Assembly: GCF_000024965.1 (NCBI RefSeq)
Contig: NC_013530.1
Location: 868,001 to 932,000, forward strand
Origin: Xylanimonas cellulosilytica DSM 15894
Lineage (GTDB): Bacteria; Actinomycetota; Actinomycetes; Actinomycetales; Cellulomonadaceae
Length of the DNA: 64,000 nt
Direction of reading: 5' to 3'
A program made the position numbers and the translations under genes. Position 1 is the stretch's first letter. The number at the start of each line of letters is the position of its first letter. Positions 41,990-50,802 of this stretch are shown piece after piece. The notes under the pieces are model-generated. The model saw only the letters and a program-made list of their open reading frames with translations, searched no databases and was not told the DNA's origin.

Positions 41990-42946
41990 CTATGGCTGCA
42001 CGAGCACCTGCACTTCACCGATCGCCACCTGGACCGAGCGGGCGAGCCCGTCCAGGCGGATGGTCCCGGTCTGGCCGGCGCCTTCCCAGGAGATGACCCA
42101 GTCCGACGTCGCCGAGACGGTGAACCGGCCGTCGGGCTGGTTCGCGCTGCTCGTCGTGTAGGTGTGCCCGCAGTCCGGAGAGCTCGTCTTGCCGAACTTG
42201 TCCTGGTACGGAGTGCCCGGGCCGTCGCAGACGACGGTGGTCCCGTCGCCCATGTCCCAGGTGATCCGCTGGATCCGCGCGGTCGCGGTGATCGTGATGC
42301 CGCCCGCGCTCGCGCTGGCCGTCTGTGGCCCCGTCGTCGACGCGCCAGGGTTCGCGGCCCACATCCACACCGGGAGGCCGACGATGCCCACCCTGTCCGG
42401 GCCGGGCTCGGGGACCATGCCGATGTCGATGGCGTGAAGGTCCATCGAGTCGACTGCGCGTTGCGCGATCTCGCGCGGGCTCGGGCCGGCTTCGGCGGCA
42501 TCGGGCGGGCTCTCCAGCCACAGCGCCGTCATTCCGCCGCGCGGCGGCGGGATCGTGCAGGTGTAGACCGCGCCTTCCGTGCCCGCCCGCTCGGGACGGG
42601 GCGGAGGCTGTGGGTCCATGAGCTGGATGTAGCAGCCGTACGCGTTGCTCCAGTAGCCGGCGTCGCTGGTGCAGGCGACTGGGACGACGTCGTCGCCCGC
42701 GTTCCAGATCGACAGGTCGTTGACGCACGCCGACCCTGCCCTCGAGTCGCCCGGTGCCGGGTCGGAGACCGGCTCGGTGTCGTGCGCGGGTGGCGGCGGG
42801 GGATCGACGAAGACGAGGCACTTGCCTGTGGTCCGGTCGACCTGCTTGCAGTCGGGACCGTCCGCCTGCGCGGGTGCGAGCCCGACGACGGCGGTGAGGA
42901 CCGCCGTCGTTGCCGCCGTGGCGGCGATCAGGAAGCGGGCTCGCAT
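41990..42946 (-). CDS. Secreted protein of the Tad locus
   Basis: 318 aa from ATG42946. Sec signal peptide (RARFLIAATAATTAVLTAVV, cleavage near PAQADG). The mature region has several Cys (DCKQVDRTTGKCLV, SACVND, ACTSDAG, YGCYIQ, YTCTIPPP) and a C-terminal PKD-like beta segment (IQRITWDMGDGTTVVCDGPG, DCGHTYTTSS). Probably a surface component or tip adhesin candidate of the pilus system. No named family beyond the 'WDMGDG' pattern. Overlaps the lipoprotein gene by 19 bp. Confidence 0.75.
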   Translation of the reverse strand: MRARFLIAATAATTAVLTAVVGLAPAQADGPDCKQVDRTTGKCLVFVDPPPPPAHDTEPVSDPAPGDSRAGSACVNDLSIWNAGDDVVPVACTSDAGYWSNAYGCYIQLMDPQPPPRPERAGTEGAVYTCTIPPPRGGMTALWLESPPDAAEAGPSPREIAQRAVDSMDLHAIDIGMVPEPGPDRVGIVGLPVWMWAANPGASTTGPQTASASAGGITITATARIQRITWDMGDGTTVVCDGPGTPYQDKFGKTSSPDCGHTYTTSSANQPDGRFTVSATSDWVISWEGAGQTGTIRLDGLARSVQVAIGEVQVLVQP

Positions 42947-43569
42947 GGTGCCTGCTGAAGGTCTTCGCTGACGGCGACCCGCCACCCGAGTTCAGCGTCC
43001 GTGTTCCACGAGTAGTTGGCGACCGTGTGGCGGACCCACCCGACAGTGGCCCGATCGGGCTCCACGACGGAGGTGCCGGCGGCATCGACGACGTCGACGT
43101 CGGACACGTCGACGCAGACGTCAACCTGCACGCTCGGGACGCGACCGTTCGCGGGGTCGGAGTTGTCGAGGTTCACCGAGTGTGGAACCACGTCGGCAAG
43201 CTGCTGCTTGCCCGACTGCTGCCAGCCGTCGCGGCGCCAGTCGGTGTACTGCTGCTGACGGACGGCGAGCTCCTGCGAGATCGCGACGGACTCGAGCGCA
43301 CCGAGGTCGGCGGTCGGGTCGGAGCCGACGTCGTCGAGGACCGCGTAGTACTGACGGACCAGCGCCTCCGCCTGGACGACAGCCTTCTGCTCGTCAGTCA
43401 TGGGGGTGGGAGACGGCGACGGCGACGGTGACGTCGGCTCGGTCGCCACGGTGGGGGACGCCGACGTCGTCGTCGGAGTCGGACTCGGCTCGGTCGGCGT
43501 GCACGCGGAGATGACGGCAAGTGCTGTGACAGTTGCCGTCAGGAGCCCTGCTCGACATCCACGTTTCAT
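42928..43569 (-). CDS. Lipoprotein heading the Tad operon
   Basis: 213 aa from ATG43569. The signal peptide ends in a lipobox (LAVISACTP), followed by a Thr/Ser/Pro linker of about 35 residues and an NTF2-like domain (AEALVRQYYAVLDDVGSDPT ... WRVAVSEDLQQAPC). First gene of the long minus-strand unit that runs to 31.9 kb. Probably a surface accessory for pilus anchoring. Confidence 0.75.
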   Translation of the reverse strand: MKRGCRAGLLTATVTALAVISACTPTEPSPTPTTTSASPTVATEPTSPSPSPSPTPMTDEQKAVVQAEALVRQYYAVLDDVGSDPTADLGALESVAISQELAVRQQQYTDWRRDGWQQSGKQQLADVVPHSVNLDNSDPANGRVPSVQVDVCVDVSDVDVVDAAGTSVVEPDRATVGWVRHTVANYSWNTDAELGWRVAVSEDLQQAPCEPAS

Positions 43570-44018
43570 GCCGTCTCCCGACCGACGCACCCCTTGTCGG
43601 GGTACGGAGAAGGGTCTGGCGTCAACGTGCGACGCGAGGCCCTTCGAGACCATTTCACCCACGGTGTTCCCCTTCGTGCACGCCGGAAGGCCGGCGTGCG
43701 ATTTGACGGACAGGTGTGCCAGCGACGCCGGAGCCGTCAAGACGAGCTCCGACGGGCGTCCGATGAGAGACGTCACGACGTCGAGCAGGGGCCAGAACAG
43801 CAGACCGAGCGGACGACAACAACGACCGACACGAGCAATGAGCGAAGGTCGAGACAGGGCGATCCGAAAGGCCGCAGAAGGGCCAAGGCGAACAGACCAG
43901 GCCAAGAGGGCGACAGCGACCAATGGGACAGCAGGGTGAGGAGAGCGATGACCCCACCAGCACCAGGACCAGGGATCGGCACACATCTGTCAGTCGAGGC
44001 GGGTCGAGTGAGCGATGG
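43570..44018. other. 449-bp leader region between the Tad operon and the second PIN module
   Basis: Holds the presumed Tad promoter. A perfect hairpin lies at 43678-43699: GCACGCCGG, loop AAGG, CCGGCGTGC. A 69-codon hydrophobic minus-strand frame (43982-43773, MPIPGPGAGGVIALLTLLSH) is open but has no ribosome site, so I do not call it. No -35/-10 pair stands out. Confidence 0.55.
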
Positions 44019-44621
44019 CTACTCGAGGAGCCGGGCCAGGGCGTTCGCGGCGCCGGGAGCGTTGGCTCGCCGGAGCGCTTCGAGCCGCGACTCGTCGGTG
44101 GCGTTGCGCATCGCGTCGACAACGAGTCGGTGCACGGCGACCATTGCGTCAGGGTGGTCGTGGACGAGTCGGGTGAGCAGCTCGTCCTGGGTGAGGACCT
44201 CGATCCCGAGCGCGTCGGTGACTGGCGTGGGGAAGTCCTTGGTGTTGCTCGTGCACAAGATGGATGCGTCGGCGGCGACGGCAGCTTCGAGGACGTGCCG
44301 GTCGTCCCCGTCAGGGAGCGGGATGCCGGCGAGGGCGGCTTCGGCGTCCGGCGTGATCGTGGTGAGCGCGTACGGGAACGTTCGCGTCATCGCCGTCTCG
44401 AGCACGTGAGCCGACTCCTGGGTGAAACCGTCGACCTTGGCGCGCAGGTGCCTGCTCATCTCGTCGAGAACGCGCTGGCTCCACGCGACCGAGATGAGCT
44501 GGATGGACGCGGCATACAGCACGTAGTCGCGCAGCACGCGTGAGTACAGGATGTTCGCGTCGGTCAGGACAACACGGATCGGAGCGGGGCCGGGGATACC
44601 GCCCGGGTGGCGGTGTGTCAC
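44019..44621 (-). CDS. PIN-domain toxin, second toxin-antitoxin pair
   Basis: 200 aa. PIN fold: the N-terminal strand with Asp (RVVLTDANILYSRVLRD), a central acid in QRVLDEMSRHL, and the acid cluster DGDDRHVLEAAVAADASILC followed by TSNTKDFP. The start overlaps the antitoxin stop (ATGA-type). Related in plan but not closely to the module at 7.3-8.3 kb. Probably an element-maintenance toxin. Confidence 0.87.
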   Translation of the reverse strand: MTHRHPGGIPGPAPIRVVLTDANILYSRVLRDYVLYAASIQLISVAWSQRVLDEMSRHLRAKVDGFTQESAHVLETAMTRTFPYALTTITPDAEAALAGIPLPDGDDRHVLEAAVAADASILCTSNTKDFPTPVTDALGIEVLTQDELLTRLVHDHPDAMVAVHRLVVDAMRNATDESRLEALRRANAPGAANALARLLE

Positions 44622-45001
44622 TCGGAGAGGCCGAGTTCGTCCTGAAGGCGTGACAGCGCCGCCATCCCGTCGGCCATGCTCGCGCGCTCCGCTTCGCGCA
44701 GTGCGGTCACGGCTTCGAGCGGGATGCGGTGGTGGGTGCCGACCATGCGGAACGGCAGCGTGCCTTCGTCCATGAGGCGGCGAACGTGGGGGCGTGACAC
44801 GCCGAGCAGCTCGGCGGCCTTCGTCGGCGCCACTTCCTCGGCGTGTTCGTCGTGCTGGGCGACTCCTCCGAGGAGGCGCGCATCGAGGACCCCGGCGAGG
44901 TACTGGATGGTCGACTGGTGCAGCTGCACGTTCTCCAGCGGGTTCCCGTGGCGGATCGCGCGGTGGAGCGTCGCCGCGTCACGCTCAAGGACATCGCTCA
45001 C
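44618..45001 (-). CDS. Excisionase-type helix-turn-helix antitoxin, second pair
   Basis: 127 aa from GTG45001, which follows GGGGGAGGAC. HTH motif VAPTKAAELLGVSRPHVRRL with a wing MVGTHHRIPLEAVTAL in the C-terminal half, and a helical N-terminus (ERDAATLHRAIRHGNPLE). Same organisation as the antitoxin at 7921. Divergent from the relaxase gene across a 148-bp region that may hold both promoters and oriT. Confidence 0.85.
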   Translation of the reverse strand: MSDVLERDAATLHRAIRHGNPLENVQLHQSTIQYLAGVLDARLLGGVAQHDEHAEEVAPTKAAELLGVSRPHVRRLMDEGTLPFRMVGTHHRIPLEAVTALREAERASMADGMAALSRLQDELGLSE

Positions 45002-45065
45002 GAGTCCTCCCCCTTCAGCCAAATGCAACAACTGCCGCAACTGTACGGGAAGGCCGGTGCCGTCG

Positions 45066-45109
45066 CAATCCCTGGGCCGGTGCTGTTGTCGTCTGGCCCT
45101 TGCGGATTG
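45066..45109. other. Nested inverted repeats upstream of the relaxase gene (candidate oriT)
   Basis: CAATCC (45066-45071) pairs with GGATTG (45104-45109); inside, GGGCC (45074-45078) pairs with GGCCC (45095-45099) around a 16-nt loop. Position 40 bp upstream of a MobF relaxase gene and the nested layout fit an oriT stem, but no conserved nic sequence was recognised. Confidence 0.4.
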
Positions 45110-45149
45110 GAGTGGCTCACGCGCACCTGTTCTCGTGAGGGGGTGCGCC

Positions 45150-48100
45150 GTGACGGTCTCGCTCAGGGTGATGAGCGCGGGGAAGGGGTATCAGTACCTG
45201 CTGCGCTCGGTCGCGGTCGGCGACGGCAACCGCACGCTCGACATCCCGCTGACCCGCTACTACGCCGAGACTGGCACCCCGCCAGGCCGCTGGCTCGGCA
45301 AGGGCGTGGCCGAGTTCGGCGCCGGTGAACTCTCCGCTGGCGACGTGGTGACGCAGGAGCAGCTCGCACGTCTCCTGGGAGCGGGTTGCGACCCGGTGAC
45401 TGGCGAGCCGCTCGGCCGTGCCTATGCCCGGTACGCGACGGTCGACGAGCGGATCGCCGCCCGTGTCGCGAGCCTCGACGCCACCCTGAGTGATGGCGAC
45501 CGCGCGGCCGCGATCGCGCACATCCGGGCCGAGGAGGTCGCGACCGGCCCGCGTACCGCGGTCGCCGGGTTCGACCTGACCTTCTCGGTTCCGAAGTCCG
45601 TCTCGGTGCTGTGGGGCGTCGCCGACGAGGACACTCAGGCGATGATCGTCGAGGCCCACCACGCTGCGGTGGCTGAGGTGATGGGTCTCTTCGAACGCGA
45701 GGTCGCCTTCTCCCGCACCGGCACGGATGCGGTGGCCACGGTCGATGTCGTCGGCATCGCCGCCACCGCCTACGACCACTGGGACTCGCGCGCAGGGGAC
45801 CCTCAGCTACACACTCACGTCGTCGTCTCCAACCGGGCTCGGTCCGCGACGGACGGCAAATGGCGCACGCTGTACTCGCGGCAGGTCCACGGCTCCGTCG
45901 TCGCGCTGTCCGAGCACTACAACGCGGTACTCGCCGACCGGCTTACCGGCACGTTCGGGGTCGGGTGGGAGCACCGCGACAGGGGCAAGGGGCGCTCGCG
46001 GGCGTTCGAGATCGCCGGCGTCCCCGACGGGCTCATCGACGAGTTCTCGTCGCGCACCCGTCACATCGACGCCGCAGCGCAGCAGCTCGTCGCCGAGTAC
46101 GTCGCCCGTCACGGGAAGCGGCCGTCCGGGGCGACGTACTCGAAGCTGCGCGCGCAGGCGACGCTGGCCACGCGCCCACCGAAGGAGCTGTACTCGCTCG
46201 CCGACCTGACGGCGGGGTGGCGCGCCCGTGCAGCGCGGCTGCTCGGGCGGGACCCGGTCGCGTGGGCGCACGGCCTGACGCACACGCCGGGGGAGCGGGT
46301 GTGGCGGGCAGGCGACATCCCCGAGTCGTCGGTCGAGCAGGTGGCAGCGAGCGTGCTGGCCGACGTCTCCGCCCGCCGGTCGACGTGGCGGCACTGGAAC
46401 CTGTGGGCCGAGGCGTCGCGGCAGACGATGGGCTGGCGGTTCGCGTCGGCGGAGGACCGCGAGGCCGTCGTCGGGCGGATCGTGGACCAGGCCAAACACG
46501 CGTCCGTAGCGCTGACCCCGGCGGAGGCCGCGCCGACGCCGACCGCGATGCGCCGGGCCGACGGTGTGAGCTTCTTCCGTCCGCCGCACGCCACGGTGTT
46601 CTCCTCGCGCGAGACCCTCGACGCCGAGGACCGCCTCCTCACGCTGGCCACCGACCGGACGGCGCCGCATGCGAGCGTCCGCGCCGTCGAAGCTGCGGTG
46701 GTGAAGCGGTACGACGACGTCGCCCTTAGCGCGGAGCAACAGGCGGCGCTCGAAGCCGTCGCGTCGTCGGGCCGCCGCGTCGACCTCCTCGTCGGCCCTG
46801 CCGGAACCGGGAAGACGACGGCCATGCAGGCGCTGCTCCGCGCCTGGACCGCCCAGCATGGGAAGGGCTCCGTCGCCGGGCTCGCGCCGTCGGCCGCCGC
46901 CGCGCAGGTCCTCGCAGAGGACCTCGGGATCGCGACGGAGAACACCGCTAAGTGGCTCCACGAACGCGCCCGCGGACGCGCCACCTTCCAGCGCGGCCAG
47001 CTCGTCATCGTCGACGAAGCCACCCTCGCCGACACTTCCACCCTGCTGGCCATCGCCAACCACGCACAGGTCGCAGGCGCCAAGGTGCTGCTCGTCGGCG
47101 ACTGGGCCCAACTCCAGTCCGTCGAAGCCGGCGGCGCCTTCGCGCTCCTCGCCGACGCCCGCGATGACGTCGCCGAGCTCGGCGAGATCCACCGCTTCAC
47201 CCACGCCTGGGAGAAGCCCGCTTCCCTCGCCCTGCGCACCGGCGACACGACCGCCATCGACGCCTACGAGTCCCACGCACGCCTGCGCGGCGGCACCACC
47301 GAGGAGATGCTCGACGCCGCCTACGCCGCCTGGCGCGCCGACCACGCCGACGGCAAGGCGACCCTCCTCGTCACCGACTCCACCGCCACCGTCCAAGCCC
47401 TCAACGCCAGAGCCCGCGCCGAACGCATCATCGACGGCGACACCTCCACCGGCCGCACCGTCGCGCTCGCGGACGGACTCTCGGCCTCGGTGGGCGACCA
47501 CCTGATCACCCGCCGCAACGCCCGCCGCCTGACGACGCTGCGCGGCGGGTGGGTCCGCAACGGCGACCGGTGGAAGGTCCTCGACGTGCGGCGCAACGGG
47601 TCGGTGCTCGCCGGGGCGATGGACCAGGCGGGCAAGCAGCGCAGGGGAGCGACCGTCGTGCTCCCGCCGTCATACGTGGCCGAGCACGTCGAGCTCGGGT
47701 ACGCCGTCACCGCCCACCGTGCCCAGGGGATGACCGTCGACACGGCCCACGTCGTCGTCGCGGGCGGCACCACGCGGGAGAACCTCTACGTGTCGATGAC
47801 GAGGGGGCGCGAGTCGAACATCGCATACGTCGCACTCGACAAACCCGACGAGACCCACGCGACACCGCAGCCCGAGGACATCACCGCACGCTCAGTGCTG
47901 CACGGCGTGCTCAACCACTCCGGCATCGAGCTGTCCGCGCACCAGACGATCGACGCCGAGGCCAAGCGGTGGGGGTCGATCGCACAATTGGCGGCCGAGT
48001 ACGAGACGATCGCGGCGTTCGCGCAGCGGCCCCGGTGGGAGCGGATCATCCGGTCGTCCGGGCTGCGGCCCGAGGAGGCCGACGCGGCGATCGCGTCCCC

Positions 48101-48677
48101 GGCGATGGATGCGCTCGCCGCGTCGCTGCGGCGGGCCGAGGCGCGCGGGCTCCATGCTGACGAACTCGTGCCGATGGTCGTGGCCGAGCGGACCGTCGCG
48201 GACGCCGATGACGTCGCCGCCGTCATCCGGCACCGCGTCGAGAGGGTCACCGCGCGGCACCGGGGGAAGGTCCGGGGCCGACTCGTCGCCGGGCTCGTCC
48301 CGGCAGCCGTCGGTGTTGGCAACGACGAGGTGCGCGAGGCGCTCGACCGGCGTCGAGACCTCATGGAGGCACAGGCACTCGCTCTTGCGGAGGAGGCGGT
48401 CGCGCACCGGCTGCCGTGGACGCGAACGCTGGGGTCAGCGCCCCTTGGCGTCGTCGACCGCATGCGGTGGATCACGGCCCTCTCCGTCATCGCCGCGTAC
48501 CGAGACCGGTACGACATCACTAACTCCTCGCCCTTGGGGTCCGTACCCGGAACAGACCTCCAGGCAGCCGACCGCGCTGCTGCCGAGGCAGCGGTGCGTC
48601 AGGCGCAGACCGTGACCGCTGACCGCGAGGGCAACGCCGCACTCGCTCCGCGAACGCCGACACCCGTCGCGCGGTAG
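45150..48677 (+). CDS. MobF-family relaxase-helicase (TrwC/TraA-like)
   Basis: 1,175 aa from GTG45150 (GAGGGGG upstream). The N-terminal TrwC relaxase domain shows LTRYYAETGTPPGRWLGKG with Tyr37-Tyr38 and the metal-binding His cluster YDHWDSRAGDPQLHTHVVV (His210, His221, His223). The C-terminal superfamily I helicase has Walker A VGPAGTGKTTAM (about 548-559), VIVDEATLAD, LLVGDWAQLQSVEAGGAF and a UvrD-type C-terminus GYAVTAHRAQGMTVDTAHV with LYVSMTRGRESN. It nicks oriT, stays bound to the 5' end and unwinds the strand for transfer. Full length for the family and intact. Confidence 0.93.
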   Translation: MTVSLRVMSAGKGYQYLLRSVAVGDGNRTLDIPLTRYYAETGTPPGRWLGKGVAEFGAGELSAGDVVTQEQLARLLGAGCDPVTGEPLGRAYARYATVDERIAARVASLDATLSDGDRAAAIAHIRAEEVATGPRTAVAGFDLTFSVPKSVSVLWGVADEDTQAMIVEAHHAAVAEVMGLFEREVAFSRTGTDAVATVDVVGIAATAYDHWDSRAGDPQLHTHVVVSNRARSATDGKWRTLYSRQVHGSVVALSEHYNAVLADRLTGTFGVGWEHRDRGKGRSRAFEIAGVPDGLIDEFSSRTRHIDAAAQQLVAEYVARHGKRPSGATYSKLRAQATLATRPPKELYSLADLTAGWRARAARLLGRDPVAWAHGLTHTPGERVWRAGDIPESSVEQVAASVLADVSARRSTWRHWNLWAEASRQTMGWRFASAEDREAVVGRIVDQAKHASVALTPAEAAPTPTAMRRADGVSFFRPPHATVFSSRETLDAEDRLLTLATDRTAPHASVRAVEAAVVKRYDDVALSAEQQAALEAVASSGRRVDLLVGPAGTGKTTAMQALLRAWTAQHGKGSVAGLAPSAAAAQVLAEDLGIATENTAKWLHERARGRATFQRGQLVIVDEATLADTSTLLAIANHAQVAGAKVLLVGDWAQLQSVEAGGAFALLADARDDVAELGEIHRFTHAWEKPASLALRTGDTTAIDAYESHARLRGGTTEEMLDAAYAAWRADHADGKATLLVTDSTATVQALNARARAERIIDGDTSTGRTVALADGLSASVGDHLITRRNARRLTTLRGGWVRNGDRWKVLDVRRNGSVLAGAMDQAGKQRRGATVVLPPSYVAEHVELGYAVTAHRAQGMTVDTAHVVVAGGTTRENLYVSMTRGRESNIAYVALDKPDETHATPQPEDITARSVLHGVLNHSGIELSAHQTIDAEAKRWGSIAQLAAEYETIAAFAQRPRWERIIRSSGLRPEEADAAIASPAMDALAASLRRAEARGLHADELVPMVVAERTVADADDVAAVIRHRVERVTARHRGKVRGRLVAGLVPAAVGVGNDEVREALDRRRDLMEAQALALAEEAVAHRLPWTRTLGSAPLGVVDRMRWITALSVIAAYRDRYDITNSSPLGSVPGTDLQAADRAAAEAAVRQAQTVTADREGNAALAPRTPTPVAR

Positions 48678-48760
48678 CCCGCCGGGCGTGCGCGGGTTGC
48701 CGGAGGACTCGCGCCGTGGCGAGGCTCAAGGGCGCAGCGGACACGGAGCGAGGGTGTGTG

Positions 48761-49320
48761 CAGGGCTCCGGCATTCTCTGCCCTGTAGGCCTGTGACCTG
48801 CGATGATGTCACGTGGTGTGGAGCGTGTGGATGGGGCTGTCGAGGTCGAGGTCGTGCGCGTGATGTCGCAGGGCGTGGGCGAGGTTGGCCCAGCCGGCGG
48901 TGCGCAGTATCGCGATGACGGTGTTCCTGATGGAGGCCATGACCTGCGGGGTCGCCCCGGTGGCGGTCTGGGAGCGGTCCTCGTCGAACGTGACGTCACG
49001 CACCCAGTGAAGCCGGTTCTCCACACCCCAGTGCTTGACCTGTGCGGGTCGCGCGGCGACCGTGCCCGAGCTGGGTGGTGGTCCAGGCTGGGCCGTCGCT
49101 CCAGGGCAGTGCTTTGAGCCGGGTATGCAGCGTCCTCTGGTTCGCCTTGACCACCAGGACGAAGTCGGCGCCCGCGGTGCGGATCTTCGCGGCACCGCGC
49201 AGGCCGCTACCGCGAGCAGCACACCAAGCGTGTGCCGGCGCCCGCGCGGATCACGCGGGTCACTCACCCGCCGAGCAACTCCACCAGGAGCGCCTGCCGC
49301 GAGACAGGCTTGGAGACGAC
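48761..49320 (-). mobile_element. ISAs1-family insertion sequence remnant (internally deleted)
   Basis: The terminus CAGGGCTCCGGCATTCTCTG begins at 48761. The minus-strand frame ending at 48809 reads HWGVENRLHWVRDVTFDEDR, then SQTATGATPQVMASIRNTVI and ILRTAGWANLAHALRHH, the C-terminus of an ISAs1 transposase. Upstream, in a shifted frame, is DPRDPRGRRHTLGVLLAVAA, the N-terminal signature, so the middle of the gene is deleted and at least one frameshift is present. Non-functional. The copy at 18754 is related and in the same orientation. Confidence 0.82.
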
Positions 49321-49360
49321 GGCGGACGTGCGCGACGATGGCATGGTGCGGGCGGGTTCC

Positions 49361-49488
49361 CGTTCCGTGAGGCCGGATGGTGTACGAACCCCCGATCCAA
49401 CCGGGCCGCGACCCGCCCGCGCACCCCATCTCACCTGCAAAGACGCAGGTCACGCGCCCGTCAGCCCGCTACCGGGCAACTTTGCCGG
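49361..49488 (+). repeat. 128-bp inverted repeat, left copy (IR-L)
   Basis: From CGTTCCGTGAGGCCGGATGG to AACTTTGCCGG this segment matches the reverse complement of 53587-53714 over 128 bp with only about six differences. It contains a small palindrome, ACCTGC-6 nt-GCAGGT (49433-49450). The matched ends are abrupt, and the two copies enclose cassette B. Confidence 0.9.
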
Positions 49489-49489
49489 T

Positions 49490-49660
49490 GCACTGCTCGG
49501 TGACCTGGTCGACGCCTTTCAGCCTTCGCGTCATCACCTCACGGAGGAGCGTGAGCGCCAGCGTCTCGACACTGCCCAGCGGCCTTTGACGGCTGACTCG
49601 AACGGCGAGATCGACCTCGACTCCGGCGTCGTGATCGTCTCCGTCGACCCGAGGGCGTAG
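49490..49660 (+). pseudogene. C-terminal gene fragment adjoining IR-L
   Basis: Immediately after the repeat a plus-strand frame reads LLGDLVDAFQPSRHHLTEER, then ERQRLDTAQRPLTADSNGE and IDLDSGVVIVSVDP before a stop at 49660. It looks like the genuine tail of a small actinobacterial protein (the FQPxxxHLTEERERQR pattern recalls DUF6191-type tails). The 5' part is missing at the repeat boundary. Low confidence. Confidence 0.35.
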
Positions 49661-49677
49661 GCGCCCTCCGACCCGGG

Positions 49678-50802
49678 TCAAGGGACTCGGAGGATGCGCA
49701 GCGGGTCGCGGTGGGCGGCGTGCGCGGCGATGGGGGTGGCGGCCAGGAGGGTGAGGAGGAGTGCGAGGCCGCCGACGCCCGCGGTGAACCGCCAGGTGGG
49801 CAGGGCCCCGGTGGTCAGGGCGAGCGTGGTGAGTCCGCTGGTGGAGCCGAGCGTGATGCCGACGATGGTGCCGATCGAGGTCTGGAGGAGCAGCCCGGCG
49901 ACGAGGGCGGACCGGGTGGCGCCGAGGGCGCGGCGGCGCCCGAAGTCGCGGCGGCGTGCGGCGGTGGCCGAGAGCATGGTCACCGCGACGATGACGGCCG
50001 TGATGCCCATGATCAGGGCCATCTGCTGGCGGGATGCGGCGCCGAGGCGGCCGGCGATGACGTCGCGCAGGGCGATGGCGCCGGACGGGGCTTCGATGGT
50101 GAGGGCTTCGGGATGGAGCGCCGGGGTGGAGGTGGCGAGGGCGGCCTGGAGCCGGTCGACGGTGGTGACGTCGGTGGCCAGGGCGTAGACGAAGCGCAGC
50201 GTGCCGAGGTCGGCGGCTTCGGTGGCGATCAGGACGACGTCGCGCAGCCCGGTCAGCGGCCCTGTCGCCTCGAAGGTGCCGACGACACCGACGGGGGGTG
50301 CGGAGACGTCACGGGGTTGGACGGTGCCCAGCCCGGGGCCGAGGTGGAGCGCGGCGGCGGCACCGGCGCCCGCGATGGCCTCGCCGGGTTGGGGCAGGCG
50401 GCCGCGGACCAGGGTGAGGTCGTCGGGGAGGGTGCCGACGAGGGCGCGGGCGGCGGCGCGTCCTTCGGGCAGGGCGGGGTTGGTGACGTCGACGGCCTCG
50501 CCGAGCCCGAACGCCCAGGTGACGTCGGAGAGCGCGGCGATGGCACCCGGAGCGTCGGGTTGGATGCCGGCGTTGCCGCCGTCGTCGGACAGGACGATGA
50601 GACGCGTGCCGGCGGAGTCGATCTGTGCGATCACGGCTGCCTCGGACGCGGCGGCCTGCCCTGTCGTGACGAGGATCGCGAAGCAGACTGCCGCCAGGAC
50701 GGCGACGAGCGTGGAGGTGATGGCCTTCTGCGCACGGGCGCTCTCGACGGCGTCCCGCGCGAGCTCGCGCCCGCGGGGCACGCCGGTCCACCGCCGGGTC
50801 AT
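49678..50802 (-). CDS. FtsX/MacB-type ABC permease (cassette B)
   Basis: 374 aa from ATG50802 overlapping the ATPase stop. One N-terminal helix (ITSTLVAVLAAVCFAILVTT), an exported domain of about 200 residues, and three C-terminal helices (MALIMGITAVIVAVTMLSAT, GLLLQTSIGTIVGITLGS, GVGGLALLLTLLAATPIA). The FtsX motif reads RRRDFGRRRALGATRSALV. Smaller than the cassette A permease but the same topology. Last gene of cassette B; the substrate is unknown and may be the 50-residue peptide encoded first in the operon. Confidence 0.9.
   Translation of the reverse strand: MTRRWTGVPRGRELARDAVESARAQKAITSTLVAVLAAVCFAILVTTGQAAASEAAVIAQIDSAGTRLIVLSDDGGNAGIQPDAPGAIAALSDVTWAFGLGEAVDVTNPALPEGRAAARALVGTLPDDLTLVRGRLPQPGEAIAGAGAAAALHLGPGLGTVQPRDVSAPPVGVVGTFEATGPLTGLRDVVLIATEAADLGTLRFVYALATDVTTVDRLQAALATSTPALHPEALTIEAPSGAIALRDVIAGRLGAASRQQMALIMGITAVIVAVTMLSATAARRRDFGRRRALGATRSALVAGLLLQTSIGTIVGITLGSTSGLTTLALTTGALPTWRFTAGVGGLALLLTLLAATPIAAHAAHRDPLRILRVP

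Noticed and set aside
43773-43982. 69-codon hydrophobic minus-strand frame in the Tad leader
   Set aside because: No ribosome site, Cys/Pro-rich irregular helices and overlap with equally open frames; not convincing as a gene.
48761-49320. Functional ISAs1 element
   Set aside because: Transposase N- and C-terminal parts are in different frames with the middle deleted.
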